DNA of 64,000 bases from JAWKMZ01 sp041391965 (GTDB taxonomy: Bacteria; Bacteroidota; Bacteroidia; Flavobacteriales; Flavobacteriaceae), in the NCBI GenBank assembly GCA_041391965.1, contig JAWKMZ010000001.1:248001-312000 (forward strand). Direction: 5' to 3'. Positions 52,019-61,842 of this stretch are shown one piece after another; within the stretch, counting starts at the first letter, position 1, and every line of letters starts with the position of its first letter. A model generated the notes under the pieces. It made no database searches and was not told the origin of the DNA. It saw nothing but the letters and a program-made list of their open reading frames with translations. The position numbers and the translations under genes were made by a program.

Positions 52019-53284
52019 ATGCTAAAACACTGTATTGTCATTTTCGTTCTGCTTGGTTCTTTTTTGATGCAATCTCAAACAAAAGACACTATTAACGTAG
52101 AGCAAGATTCCATAAAGAAAACAGAGTTTATAAAACAATTAGGCAATGGATATTTTCCTACCAACTATTTTAATATAGATTTACGTTATCTTATTAAATA
52201 CAATCAATATGAAGGTTTTAGAACGGGTTTAGGTGGAATTACCAATTCTAAATTTTCAAAAAAATATCGTATTAATGGCTATCTTGTTTATGGGTTTTTA
52301 GACCACACCTTTAAATATAGTTTTGGAGGCGGATTTAGAATAGCCCAAAAAACAGAAACATGGATCAACCTTTCCTATACGGATGATTTACAAGAAACCG
52401 GAAGCTCCAATTTTTTGACAGACAAACGCTTTTTTCAATTTTTTGAACCTCGTTTACTCAACATCAATTTATTTCATCATCATGTTACCAAAGCTATTGG
52501 TTTAGAGCATCAATTTTCTAATTATTTACTTTCTGAAACACAATTGGCTGTAAGCAAAATAGAACCAACCTATAATTACGTGTATGTTTTACATGGAAAA
52601 AGCTACACAAATTTTGATATTAGCACTGCTAAAATTGCATTGCAATGGAGTCCGTTTAGTGTTTATGAATCTAAAGATGATGTTATTACCCAAACCCAAA
52701 ATGGCTATCCAAAATTTACATTTCAATACACCAAAAGCTTTAAAGACGTTTTAAACAGCGATTTTAATTTTTCAAAAATTGATTTTAGAACTATTTATAA
52801 ATTCAATATAACACCAAAAACAACTACTGAAGTCACATTAACTTCCGGAATTGCCATTGGCAACACACCTTTAACGCATCTGTATCATGCTTATCCTAAT
52901 AACATCAACAAAGAAACCATACTACAACGGTTTTCTGTTGCAGGAATTAACAGTTTTGAAACCATGTTTTTTAATGAGTTTTTCTCTGATAAATTTACCA
53001 CATTACAGCTTAAACATGCTCTAAAACCCTTTAATATAAGTCAGCGTTTTAAGCCACAATTAGTGCTTATTACACGTTATGCTGTTGGCAATATGAGTCA
53101 TATAGAACGTCATCAAAATATGTATTTCAACACTTTGAATAAAGGCTACACAGAATCTGGAATTGAAATCAACAAACTTCTTTTTGGTTTTGGCCTTAGT
53201 TTTGCTTATCGTTATGGTGCTTATCATTTGCCTAAACGAGAAGATAATATAGCCTTAAAATTTACGTTTAATATTGCTTTATAA
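52019..53284 (+). CDS. DUF5686-type outer-membrane barrel without the N-terminal domain
   Basis: A 421-residue protein with a signal peptide (MLKHCIVIFVLLGSFLMQSQ) and a barrel of the DUF5686 type (LIKYNQYEGFRTGLGGITN, YRINGYLVYGFLDHTFKYSFGG, ending KFTFNIAL). DUF5686 proteins in this place next to frr are usually about 830 residues with a carboxypeptidase-regulatory domain first; here only the barrel half is present. The frame extends to 51974, but that start lies in the frr terminator. Function unknown. Confidence 0.72.
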   Translation: MLKHCIVIFVLLGSFLMQSQTKDTINVEQDSIKKTEFIKQLGNGYFPTNYFNIDLRYLIKYNQYEGFRTGLGGITNSKFSKKYRINGYLVYGFLDHTFKYSFGGGFRIAQKTETWINLSYTDDLQETGSSNFLTDKRFFQFFEPRLLNINLFHHHVTKAIGLEHQFSNYLLSETQLAVSKIEPTYNYVYVLHGKSYTNFDISTAKIALQWSPFSVYESKDDVITQTQNGYPKFTFQYTKSFKDVLNSDFNFSKIDFRTIYKFNITPKTTTEVTLTSGIAIGNTPLTHLYHAYPNNINKETILQRFSVAGINSFETMFFNEFFSDKFTTLQLKHALKPFNISQRFKPQLVLITRYAVGNMSHIERHQNMYFNTLNKGYTESGIEINKLLFGFGLSFAYRYGAYHLPKREDNIALKFTFNIAL

Positions 53285-53328
53285 ACAAATATTATCTGAT
53301 ATTTTATCTCAAATCCTTAGCTTTTTTC

Positions 53329-53336
53329 TACCTTTG
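53329..53336 (+). promoter_or_regulatory. Promoter -7 box of the MMPL gene
   Basis: TACCTTTG, 17 bp before the start at 53354. Confidence 0.5.
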
Positions 53337-53353
53337 CGCGACTTATTTTTACT

Positions 53354-55747
53354 ATGTTCAAACTTTTTACAACAAGCTTTTGGGAACTTATTGCGCGATT
53401 AATTTTACGCAACAAAATTGCCATTCTTACCATTATCATCTTAACAACTGTTTTTTTTAGTTTACAATGGAAAAACATGCGTTTTACCTATACAGAAGCC
53501 AATTTATTACCAGATGATAATGAAGTTAATTTAACCTATGACCGTTTTTTAAAAGTTTTTGGTGAAGAAGGCAACCTTGTAGTGCTTGGTGTTAAAGATT
53601 CTACACTTTTTACGGTTGAAAAATTAAATGCTTGGAACCAACTTGCCGATAGTTTTAAAAAATATCCTGAAGTAAGTGCTGTGTTGTCCATCAAAGATTT
53701 ACAAAAACTCGTCAAAAACACAGCGGATAAAAAATTCGATTTAAAACCCTTTATTAAAGACTCTGTCACATCACTTAAACAAATTGACACCTTAGAGCAA
53801 GAACTTTTTCATCAATATCCTTTTTACGATAATTTTTTATTCAACAAAACTACCAAAACCATTCGTACAGCTATTTATCTAAAAAAAGATATAGTTAATA
53901 CAGCAGCTCGAAAAGATTTTATTCTCAAGGTTTTAGAACCTAAAATCACTGCTTTTGAAAACGCTACTAATTTAGATGTAAGAGTGTCTGGAATGCCTTA
54001 TATAAGAACACTTAATGCACAAATTATAGTAGATGAAATTGGCTGGTTTATTGGTGCAGCATTGTTTGTAACCTCCTTTATTTTCTTTTTGTTTTTCAGG
54101 TCGTTTAGAGCCACATTTATTTCGCTCATTGTGGTATGTGTTGGTGTTATGTGGACTTTTGGAATTTTAGGATTGCTGAATTACGAAATTACAGTTTTAA
54201 CAGCGTTAATTCCGCCTTTAATTATCGTTATCGGAATTCCGAACTGTATTTTCCTTATCAATAAATACCAACACGAGGTTAAAACACATGGCAATAAAGT
54301 AAAGTCATTACAGCGTGTTATTACCAAAATTGGGAATGCAACCTTAATGACCAACTTAACAACGGCTTCAGGTTTTGCAACCTTTATTTTGACTGAAAGT
54401 AAACTTTTAAAAGAATTTGGTATTGTTGCCTCCTTAAGTATTGTTGGCATTTTTATGCTTTGTATTCTTGTCATCCCAATTATTTATTCGTTTTTACCTT
54501 ATCCAAAAGAACGCCATTTAGAACACTTAAATAAACGTTGGATTGGCGGTTTTGTAGATTGGACTGAACGCATCGTAAAAGAACGTCGAATTACCGTTTA
54601 TTTTACAGCAGTTGTATTGCTTGTCATTAGCATGATTGGCATTTTTCAAATTCGAATTTCGGGCAGTCTAATTGAAGATATGCCCAAAAAAGCCCAATTT
54701 TATAAAGATATTAAGTTTTTTGAAAGTGAATTTAATGGCATTATGCCTTTAGAATTTATGGTGGACACCAAACGCAAAAAAGGCGTAATGAAACTAAGCA
54801 CCTTAAAAAAAATAAATGAACTTGAAGAAGATATAGACGAGGTACCAGAATTATCACGTCCAATTTCTGTGGTAAGTTTGGTCAAATACTCCAAACAAGC
54901 CTACTATAATGGCAATCCAAAATATTACCAATTGCCAACCAATCAAGAAGCCAATTTTATTTTATCATACGCTAAAAATTCGACTTCTGAAGATAATCTA
55001 CTCAAAAGTTTTGTAGATAGTACAGGACGTTATGCACGCATTACCACCTTTATGAAAGATATTGGAACGGATAAAATGGAGCGTATAGAAGAACATATTC
55101 AAACCAAAGTCAACAAACTATTTCCTGCAAAAGCGTATAGCGTTATTATGACTGGTAAAGCTTTGGTATTTCAAAAAGGTACCAAATATTTAGTTAAAAA
55201 CCTTGCCGTTTCTTTGTCATTAGCTATTTTCTTGATTTCATTATTTATGGCTTATATGTTTAGGTCATTCCGCATGATTATGATTTCATTGATACCTAAT
55301 CTTTTACCACTTATCATAACAGCAGGTTTAATGGGCTATTTAGGAGTTCCTATAAAGCCATCCACTATTTTAGTGTTTAGTATTGCCTTTGGAATTTCGG
55401 TAGATGATACCATTCACTTTTTGGCAAAATACAGACAGGAATTACAAGCCAACCATTGGAAAATCAAAAAATCAGTCTATGGCGCACTTCGCGAAACAGG
55501 CGTGAGTATGTTTTACACCTCTATTGTTTTATTCTTTGGATTTTCAGTGTTTACCATCTCAAGTTTTGGTGGCACAGTCGCTTTAGGTGCTTTAGTATCC
55601 ATAACCTTGTTATTTGCAATGCTTTCTAATTTAATATTATTACCATCGTTACTATTGTCTTTAGAACGCAATATTGCTAATAAAGAAATTTTAAAAGAGC
55701 CTTCAATTAATATTATTCCAGAAGATGATGATGATGATAAAAACTAA
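53354..55747 (+). CDS. RND/MMPL family membrane transporter
   Basis: A 797-residue protein with the symmetric MMPL layout: TM1 at about 22-40, a large periplasmic domain, TM2-6 at about 225-385, TM7 near 415, a second periplasmic domain and TM8-12 at about 620-780, with FGISVDDTIHFLAKYRQEL in the last block. Such pumps export lipids, hopanoids or small molecules; the substrate is not known. The acidic C-terminus ends in a run of Asp. Confidence 0.9.
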   Translation: MFKLFTTSFWELIARLILRNKIAILTIIILTTVFFSLQWKNMRFTYTEANLLPDDNEVNLTYDRFLKVFGEEGNLVVLGVKDSTLFTVEKLNAWNQLADSFKKYPEVSAVLSIKDLQKLVKNTADKKFDLKPFIKDSVTSLKQIDTLEQELFHQYPFYDNFLFNKTTKTIRTAIYLKKDIVNTAARKDFILKVLEPKITAFENATNLDVRVSGMPYIRTLNAQIIVDEIGWFIGAALFVTSFIFFLFFRSFRATFISLIVVCVGVMWTFGILGLLNYEITVLTALIPPLIIVIGIPNCIFLINKYQHEVKTHGNKVKSLQRVITKIGNATLMTNLTTASGFATFILTESKLLKEFGIVASLSIVGIFMLCILVIPIIYSFLPYPKERHLEHLNKRWIGGFVDWTERIVKERRITVYFTAVVLLVISMIGIFQIRISGSLIEDMPKKAQFYKDIKFFESEFNGIMPLEFMVDTKRKKGVMKLSTLKKINELEEDIDEVPELSRPISVVSLVKYSKQAYYNGNPKYYQLPTNQEANFILSYAKNSTSEDNLLKSFVDSTGRYARITTFMKDIGTDKMERIEEHIQTKVNKLFPAKAYSVIMTGKALVFQKGTKYLVKNLAVSLSLAIFLISLFMAYMFRSFRMIMISLIPNLLPLIITAGLMGYLGVPIKPSTILVFSIAFGISVDDTIHFLAKYRQELQANHWKIKKSVYGALRETGVSMFYTSIVLFFGFSVFTISSFGGTVALGALVSITLLFAMLSNLILLPSLLLSLERNIANKEILKEPSINIIPEDDDDDKN

Positions 55748-55844
55748 ATTCCAATAAAAAAAATGAGATTCCAACTACATAGCGTGTTTGGAGTTGGAGT
55801 TTTGGAATTTTAATCTTAGACGCTTAAAAACAATAGGCTTTTTT

Positions 55845-55852
55845 TATCTTTG
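55845..55852 (+). promoter_or_regulatory. Promoter -7 box of asnS
   Basis: TATCTTTG, 13 bp before the ATG at 55866. Its place decides the start: a longer frame from 55788 would read through the promoter. Confidence 0.6.
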
Positions 55853-55865
55853 CACACTTAAATTT

Positions 55866-57305
55866 ATGACAATGACATCGAAAACTGTTTCTGAATTATT
55901 AAAATCAGATTTTAAATCGCAAGACATCGATATAAAAGGTTGGGTCAGAACCTTTAGAGCAAACCGTTTTATTGCTTTAAACGATGGCTCTACGCTTCAC
56001 AACATACAATGTGTGGTGGACTTTGAACATATGGAAGAAACCACTCTAAAACGCATCACAACAGGAGCTGCTGTACATATTAAAGGCGAATTAGTAGAAA
56101 GCCAAGGCAAAGGACAACGTGTTGAAATAAAAGTAAATACTATTACCATTTTAGGCGATTCTGATCCAGAAACCTATCCTATTCAACCTAAAAAGCATTC
56201 TTTTGAATTTTTAAGAGAAAACGCACATTTACGTACACGTACCAACACATTTAGTGCTGTCATGCGTTTGCGTTCGTCATTATCGTTTGCTATACACAAA
56301 TATTTTAACGACAACGGATTTTACTACATGCACACACCAATTATTACAGGAAGTGATGCCGAAGGTGCAGGAGAAATGTTTCGCGTAAGCAGTTTAGATG
56401 CTAAAAATCCGCCTTTAACCAAAGATGGAAGCGTAAATTATAAAGAAGATTTTTTTGGTAAAGAAACCAACTTAACAGTTTCGGGTCAGTTAGAAGCTGA
56501 AACCTATGCCATGTCGTTAGGCAAAGTTTATACGTTTGGGCCAACTTTTAGAGCAGAAAACTCCAACACCTCTCGCCATTTGGCAGAATTCTGGATGATA
56601 GAACCAGAAGTAGCTTTTATGGATTTAGCTGGTAATATGGATTTAGCCGAAGATTTTATGAAGTCTGTTTTAAGCTATGTTTTAGACAACAATCGTGATG
56701 ACTTGGAGTTTTTAGAACAACGTTTGTTAGACGAAGAAAAAACAAAACCACAGGCAGAACGTAGCGAAATGTCTTTAATTGAAAAATTAAAATTTGTAAT
56801 TGACAATAACTTTAAACGCGTAAGCTATACCGAAGCCATTGATATTTTAAGAAACTCCAAACCCAACAAAAAGAAGCAATTCAATTATATTATTGAAAAA
56901 TGGGGAGCCGATTTGCAAAGTGAACACGAACGGTTTTTAGTCGAAAAACACTTTAAATGTCCAGTCATTTTGTTTGATTATCCAGCAAACATCAAAGCAT
57001 TTTATATGCGTTTGAATGAAGATGGAAAAACGGTTAGAGCCATGGATATCTTATTTCCAGGCATTGGAGAAATGGTTGGTGGTTCGCAACGTGAAGAGCG
57101 TTTAGATGTTTTAAAAGCCAAAATGAAAGCCTTAGATATTGACGAAGAAGAACTTTGGTGGTACTTAGATTTGCGCAAATACGGAACCGCTGTACACTCA
57201 GGTTTTGGACTTGGATTTGAACGTTTAGTAATGTTTACCACAGGAATGGGTAACATCAGAGACGTAATTCCTTATCCAAGAACACCACAAAACGCAGAGT
57301 TTTAA
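55866..57305 (+). CDS. asnS: Asparagine--tRNA ligase
   Basis: Charges tRNA-Asn. The 479-residue class II enzyme has an OB-fold anticodon domain in the first 105 residues (DIKGWVRTFRANRFIALNDGS) and the catalytic domain with motif 2 (FRAENSNTSRHLAEFWMIEPE) and motif 3 (GFGLGFERLVMF). The frame is open from 55788, but the promoter box at 55845 and the family N-terminus place the start at ATG 55866. It ends at a terminator. Confidence 0.97.
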   Translation: MTMTSKTVSELLKSDFKSQDIDIKGWVRTFRANRFIALNDGSTLHNIQCVVDFEHMEETTLKRITTGAAVHIKGELVESQGKGQRVEIKVNTITILGDSDPETYPIQPKKHSFEFLRENAHLRTRTNTFSAVMRLRSSLSFAIHKYFNDNGFYYMHTPIITGSDAEGAGEMFRVSSLDAKNPPLTKDGSVNYKEDFFGKETNLTVSGQLEAETYAMSLGKVYTFGPTFRAENSNTSRHLAEFWMIEPEVAFMDLAGNMDLAEDFMKSVLSYVLDNNRDDLEFLEQRLLDEEKTKPQAERSEMSLIEKLKFVIDNNFKRVSYTEAIDILRNSKPNKKKQFNYIIEKWGADLQSEHERFLVEKHFKCPVILFDYPANIKAFYMRLNEDGKTVRAMDILFPGIGEMVGGSQREERLDVLKAKMKALDIDEEELWWYLDLRKYGTAVHSGFGLGFERLVMFTTGMGNIRDVIPYPRTPQNAEF

Positions 57306-57332
57306 TAAAAAATTAAGACAAATAATTGATAA

Positions 57333-57370
57333 AACAATCTATGTTTACATTTAATATAGATTGTTTTTTT
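57333..57370 (+). terminator. Terminator after asnS
   Basis: Stem AACAATCTAT/ATAGATTGTT (57333-57342, 57356-57365) followed by a long T run. Confidence 0.85.
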
Positions 57371-57397
57371 TATTTTTAGAGTAAATCAAATTCATAT

Positions 57398-58858
57398 ATG
57401 CTTAAACAGTATTTACAGTTTAAATTATCACAAAAATTGTCGCCGCAGCAAATTCAGTTAATGAAACTGATACAATTGCCAACGCAAGCATTTGAACAAC
57501 GCTTAAAGCAAGAAATAGAAGAAAATCCAGCCTTAGAAACTGGAAAAGAAATTGATGAGTTTGACAACAAATATGATGAATTTGACAACTCTCAAGACGA
57601 TTATGAAGATACTGACAAAATAGGTGAAGATATCAACGTTGATGAGTATTTAAGCGACGATGACATTCCTGATTACAGAACACAAACTAATAATTATAGT
57701 GCTGACGATGATGACAAAGACATTCCTTTTGCTGCAGGAACATCGTTTACACAATATTTAACCAATCAATTAAACACCTTTAGACTCACAGATGATGAGC
57801 GCGATATTGCCGAATTTTTGGTAGGAAGTGTGGATGAAAGCGGTTATATACGTCGTTCTTTATCAGACATTATGGACGATTTGGCTTTTACTCAAAATGT
57901 GTTTACTGATGAAAAAAGCATCGAAAAAGTATTGCATATTGTCCATCAATTAGATCCTGCTGGTGTTGGTGCACGCAACCTTCAAGAATGCCTTAGCATT
58001 CAATTACATCGAAAAGAGAAAACACCTGACGTAGAATTAGCTATTGACATTATTGATAAAGCGTTTGAGCAATTCACAAAAAAGCACTATAAAAAACTTC
58101 TTCAAAAATTTGACATTTCTGAAATACAACTCAAAGATGCTATTGACGAAATTGAACATCTTAACCCAAAACCAGGAGGTTCATACGCAGGAAATAATAA
58201 AATTGTTGAGCATATTGTGCCAGATTTTGCCATTAAAATTGTTGAAGGCGAACTTGAACTGACACTAAATGGACGAAATGCACCAGAGCTTCACGTATCA
58301 AGAGAATACAGTGACATGATGAAAGGTTATAAAGAAGCTAAAGACAAATCTAAATCTCAAAAAGACGCAGTTCAGTTTATCAAACAAAAATTGGATGCTG
58401 CCAAATGGTTTATTGAAGCCATCAAACAGCGTCAGCAAACCTTATTTGTAACCATGAGTGCTATTATGCACTATCAAAGTGAGTATTTTTTAACTGGTGA
58501 TGAGCGCAAGTTAAAACCTATGATTCTTAAAGATATTGCTGATGAAATTGAAATGGACGTTTCAACAGTGTCTCGTGTGGCTAACAGTAAATATGTGGAC
58601 ACACCTTATGGCACAAAATTGATTAAGGAATTCTTTTCAGAATCTATGACTAACGACCAAGGAGAAGAAGTCTCAACAAGAGAAATCAAAAAAATACTTG
58701 AAACGGTTATTGAAGATGAAAACAAACGCAAACCTTTAACAGACGAAAAATTAGCTTCCATCTTGTTAGAAAAAGGCTATCCAATAGCTCGTAGAACGGT
58801 TGCAAAATACAGAGAGCAATTGGATATTCCTGTAGCTCGATTACGCAAAAAAATATGA
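57398..58858 (+). CDS. rpoN: RNA polymerase sigma-54 factor
   Basis: The 486-residue sigma factor needs an ATP-dependent activator to open promoters. Region I is glutamine and leucine rich (QFKLSQKLSPQQIQLMKLIQ), followed by an acidic linker, the core-binding region, a helix-turn-helix (IEMDVSTVSRVANSKYV) and the RpoN box ARRTVAKYREQL at the end. No sigma-54 activator lies in the window. Confidence 0.97.
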   Translation: MLKQYLQFKLSQKLSPQQIQLMKLIQLPTQAFEQRLKQEIEENPALETGKEIDEFDNKYDEFDNSQDDYEDTDKIGEDINVDEYLSDDDIPDYRTQTNNYSADDDDKDIPFAAGTSFTQYLTNQLNTFRLTDDERDIAEFLVGSVDESGYIRRSLSDIMDDLAFTQNVFTDEKSIEKVLHIVHQLDPAGVGARNLQECLSIQLHRKEKTPDVELAIDIIDKAFEQFTKKHYKKLLQKFDISEIQLKDAIDEIEHLNPKPGGSYAGNNKIVEHIVPDFAIKIVEGELELTLNGRNAPELHVSREYSDMMKGYKEAKDKSKSQKDAVQFIKQKLDAAKWFIEAIKQRQQTLFVTMSAIMHYQSEYFLTGDERKLKPMILKDIADEIEMDVSTVSRVANSKYVDTPYGTKLIKEFFSESMTNDQGEEVSTREIKKILETVIEDENKRKPLTDEKLASILLEKGYPIARRTVAKYREQLDIPVARLRKKI

Positions 58859-59463
58859 AAGAAGGTCTTATAAAAAGCGTTTCCTATCTTTTTCACCCTC
58901 TCATTATGCCTTTGCTTGGTGTTCTTTTTTATTTTTCAAAAACACCCCGTTTTATCCCTGAGCCTATAATGAAAGCCAAGGTGTTTTCAGTAACTATCCT
59001 TACTTTAATCCTTCCTATTTTACTCTATTTTTTACTAAAAACCATAAAAAAGGTGAACTCCTTACACTTGGAAACCACAAAAGAGCGCATTTTACCTTTG
59101 GTTTTAAATTGCATAATCATAAGCCTTATTTTAAGCAGAGTGCTTACTTATGATGAAATACCTGAGTTGTATTATTATTTTGTTGGTATTTTAGGATCTT
59201 CTATTGCTTGTTTAGTATTGGCTATCTTAAAGTTTAAAGCCAGCATCCATATGATTGCAAGTGCTGGATTTTTTATGTTTGCTATTGCACTCAGCATTCA
59301 TTTTAAAATAAACATCAATGGCACTATTGCGCTCATGTGCATTATTTTAGGTGCTGTGGCTACTTCCAGATTGCATTTAAAAGCACACACACCCATAGAA
59401 CTGATTATTGGTTTTGTAATTGGATTAGTACCTCAATTGGTACTGTTGAATTATTGGTTATAA
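58855..59463 (+). CDS. PAP2-like membrane protein
   Basis: A 202-residue protein with six hydrophobic segments. The C-terminal SRLHLKAHTPIELIIGFVIG resembles the last motif of PAP2-type lipid phosphatases (H and E/D before the final helix), but the other catalytic motifs are not clear, so activity is uncertain. It overlaps rpoN by four bases (ATGA) and converges with porT. Confidence 0.7.
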   Translation: MKEGLIKSVSYLFHPLIMPLLGVLFYFSKTPRFIPEPIMKAKVFSVTILTLILPILLYFLLKTIKKVNSLHLETTKERILPLVLNCIIISLILSRVLTYDEIPELYYYFVGILGSSIACLVLAILKFKASIHMIASAGFFMFAIALSIHFKININGTIALMCIILGAVATSRLHLKAHTPIELIIGFVIGLVPQLVLLNYWL

Positions 59464-60153
59464 GATGTAAAACATCAACCCAATTTTAATACTGTTCATT
59501 TTTACAGCTTCGCCATTTATTTGAGCAGAGTTTTTGAATAGTGGGTTTAATCCATAATAAACATGGAAATTCCAAGTAGAATAGCCTGCACTAAAGGTTA
59601 AACCGTATTGCAGTTTATTGATGTCAGATAAATTACTGTTTTTAATAGTGCCCAAACTTCCTCTATACTTTGAAGAGCTATAAAACACATAACCCACTTT
59701 AAAACCTGTATAAATACGCCAAAACTTATAATCTTTAGCAGTTGAGGTTCGCCATCTAAACTCCAAAGGAGCTTCAACTAAATACGTGGTAAACTTATTT
59801 TTTTTAATGGATTCAATAGATTCATCAATTACAGAATAATGATACCCATTGGTATCTGGCTCTATAAGCATATTTTGGTTGTACGAGTTAGACGATAAAC
59901 CAAGACCGAGACCTATAGCAACATTTCGTTTTTCATTAATTGGCATATCTCTTATAAATCCAAAATGAAATCCGCTAGAAAAACCACTTTGCGAAACATC
60001 TTTTGGCTTTTTACCAATTAAATTATAGGTCACGCCAATATAAAACTGGTCTTCTCTGTAACGCAAATCGACATTAGTTGTATCTATGGTTTGTTGTGCC
60101 ACAGTATTGATGCTGGCAAGAATAAAGCATATAAATAAAATTCTCAGTTTCAT
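59458..60153 (-). CDS. PorT/SprT-like outer-membrane protein of type IX secretion
   Basis: A 231-residue protein with a signal peptide (MKLRILFICFILASINTVAQ) and a small barrel with FRWRTSTAKDYKFWRIYTGF, as in the PorT family needed for T9SS in Porphyromonas and Flavobacterium. The place beside exbD and asnS is conserved in Flavobacteriia. The last six bases overlap the converging gene. Assignment to PorT is by motif and context. Confidence 0.82.
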   Translation of the reverse strand: MKLRILFICFILASINTVAQQTIDTTNVDLRYREDQFYIGVTYNLIGKKPKDVSQSGFSSGFHFGFIRDMPINEKRNVAIGLGLGLSSNSYNQNMLIEPDTNGYHYSVIDESIESIKKNKFTTYLVEAPLEFRWRTSTAKDYKFWRIYTGFKVGYVFYSSSKYRGSLGTIKNSNLSDINKLQYGLTFSAGYSTWNFHVYYGLNPLFKNSAQINGEAVKMNSIKIGLMFYIL

Positions 60154-60209
60154 ACTACAAATATAATTGATTAATAAGTATTGGTAACTTAAGATGTGTA
60201 GTTATAAAA

Positions 60210-60240
60210 AAGCATCCTGAATTTAGTGTTCAGGATGCTT
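60210..60240 (-). terminator. Terminator of the ExbB/ExbD operon
   Basis: A perfect 12-bp stem AAGCATCCTGAA/TTCAGGATGCTT (60210-60221, 60229-60240) with a T run on the minus strand. Confidence 0.85.
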
Positions 60241-60266
60241 AATAATATTAGTCTTAACAAATAAAA

Positions 60267-60749
60267 TTATTTTTTATTTTGAGAAATATCTCCTTTTTTA
60301 GTGGTGTAATTTATTTTTAAGGCATTTTCTTTTCTTAGTTCTTGCTTCACATCACTAACCAATCCCATATTAGCATCTTCATCTACTTTTAAAGCTACTG
60401 TTAAAAAAGGAACCAACTCTTCACGTTTTGAAGCACGCTCTGATGCAATAAAAGCCTTAATGTCACTTACCTCAGCAAACTTATCGTTTAGTTGAATACG
60501 TGATGCTGTACCATACTTGCTTTGGTAATCTTTTTGTGGCTTACCTATATAAATATACATTACCAAATCTTTTTTATCAAGTTTTTCAACTTGATCAGCA
60601 TAAGGCAATCTATTTTCAATTTTCAATGTGGTATCACGCATTACTGTTGCCACCATAAAAAAGAACAATAACATAAAAACAATGTCTGGCAAAGACGCTG
60701 TGGATATTGCTGGCAAATCGCCTGATTTCTTTTTATTAAACTTGGCCAT
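60267..60749 (-). CDS. exbD: ExbD/TolR family protein (second)
   Basis: A 160-residue proton-channel subunit with one N-terminal membrane segment (about 22-40) carrying SLPDIVFMLLFFFM, where the Asp is the proton-carrying residue. It pairs with ExbB to energise TonB. It follows the first exbD by 20 bp and ends the operon. Confidence 0.92.
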   Translation of the reverse strand: MAKFNKKKSGDLPAISTASLPDIVFMLLFFFMVATVMRDTTLKIENRLPYADQVEKLDKKDLVMYIYIGKPQKDYQSKYGTASRIQLNDKFAEVSDIKAFIASERASKREELVPFLTVALKVDEDANMGLVSDVKQELRKENALKINYTTKKGDISQNKK

Positions 60750-60769
60750 ATTAATTTTTTTCTAAATTA

Positions 60770-61369
60770 TTATTGTACTTCGGATAATTTTTGAGGATAC
60801 TCTAACTTAATTTTTTCAATTTTTTCTTTAAGTTTTTCTTTATTTCCTACCCAATTAACATCATCGTAATTAGCTTGTAGTTCTTTAAATGTAACGCCAT
60901 AAAGTTCTTTAGCTCTTCTGTCTCTTAATTGATTATAGGCAGCAACCAACTCATTTTGTACTGATATGTAAGTTGAGTATTTGGTTTCTCTATCATTTTT
61001 TAAAGAAATAATAGCTTTGTCTGGATTATCTGAAGATCTTGGATCTTTCTTTCCTTTACAGTAGCTACAAGCATCATCTCCTGTACCTCCTCCATTATCT
61101 AAAAACTCAACAGCTGCTTTACGCAAATCTTTAAGTTCCATTAATTCGTCTTCAACTAAAAGCTGATTTTTGCCATTAATTAAAACGGTGAAGATATTTT
61201 TCTCCTTAATGATTGGCGGTGTTGTCTTATCGTCATCAATTGGAGGTAATTTTCTATTTAACCCTGTATCTGTTTCAATGGTTGTTGTTACCAAGAAAAA
61301 GATAAGAAGTAAAAATGCGATGTCGGCCATGGAGCCTGCATTTACTTCTGGTGCTGCTCTTTTTGCCAT
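60770..61369 (-). CDS. exbD: ExbD/TolR family protein (first)
   Basis: A 199-residue ExbD with the membrane segment SMADIAFLLLIFFLVTTTIE and a longer periplasmic part that contains C-x-x-C (ACSYCKGKKDP). Two ExbD in tandem is common in Bacteroidota. It starts 2 bp after the upstream stop. Confidence 0.92.
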   Translation of the reverse strand: MAKRAAPEVNAGSMADIAFLLLIFFLVTTTIETDTGLNRKLPPIDDDKTTPPIIKEKNIFTVLINGKNQLLVEDELMELKDLRKAAVEFLDNGGGTGDDACSYCKGKKDPRSSDNPDKAIISLKNDRETKYSTYISVQNELVAAYNQLRDRRAKELYGVTFKELQANYDDVNWVGNKEKLKEKIEKIKLEYPQKLSEVQ

Positions 61370-61371
61370 AA

Positions 61372-61824
61372 TTACTTACCTATTTTTTTAATTCCAAAAA
61401 ACAACATACTTGCTGCAGCAGCTGCCATTAGAATATAAAATGAAATCAATCCTGCTCCTACCAAATGAGATGCGGTTTCTGTTGCTGGTAATCCATCATA
61501 CATATATTTGGATGCATCAGAACCGTTAGAAAGTGCATAGGATATAATAAGAATCACCAAAAAAGCACCTATACCTATAAGGGTACTTTTTAATGAACTT
61601 GTATTTGTAAATAAGTTTTTCACTACAAAGAACACAACAAATGCTATTGTAAGTGCAAAAATAATATAGGTTACCCAAGCCATTGGGTCTATTATTGCTG
61701 TATCTCCATCTATAGCAGCCGATTTTATTGCTTCATCGCCTTTAGATATAATCATCACTAAAAAGATGATACCTAACAAGCTCAATATAGCTGCTACGAT
61801 TTTTAAAATTTTATATAAATTCAT
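61372..61824 (-). CDS. Membrane protein of the ExbB/ExbD operon, unknown function
   Basis: A 150-residue protein with four hydrophobic segments (about 7-25, 48-66, 85-105, 120-140). It lies between exbB (18 bp) and exbD (2 bp), an order kept in other Flavobacteriia, and should be part of the energising complex or its regulation, although no family motif is visible. Confidence 0.75.
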   Translation of the reverse strand: MNLYKILKIVAAILSLLGIIFLVMIISKGDEAIKSAAIDGDTAIIDPMAWVTYIIFALTIAFVVFFVVKNLFTNTSSLKSTLIGIGAFLVILIISYALSNGSDASKYMYDGLPATETASHLVGAGLISFYILMAAAAASMLFFGIKKIGK

Positions 61825-61842
61825 AAGTTTAAAATTGTGCTG

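Noticed and set aside
55765..55803. TCCAACT/AGTTGGA stem before asnS as terminator of the MMPL gene
   Set aside because: The loop is long and the T tail is broken; possible but not strong enough to list.
55788..55865. A 26-residue N-terminal extension of AsnRS
   Set aside because: It reads through the TATCTTTG promoter box and is not part of the family; ATG 55866 is the start.
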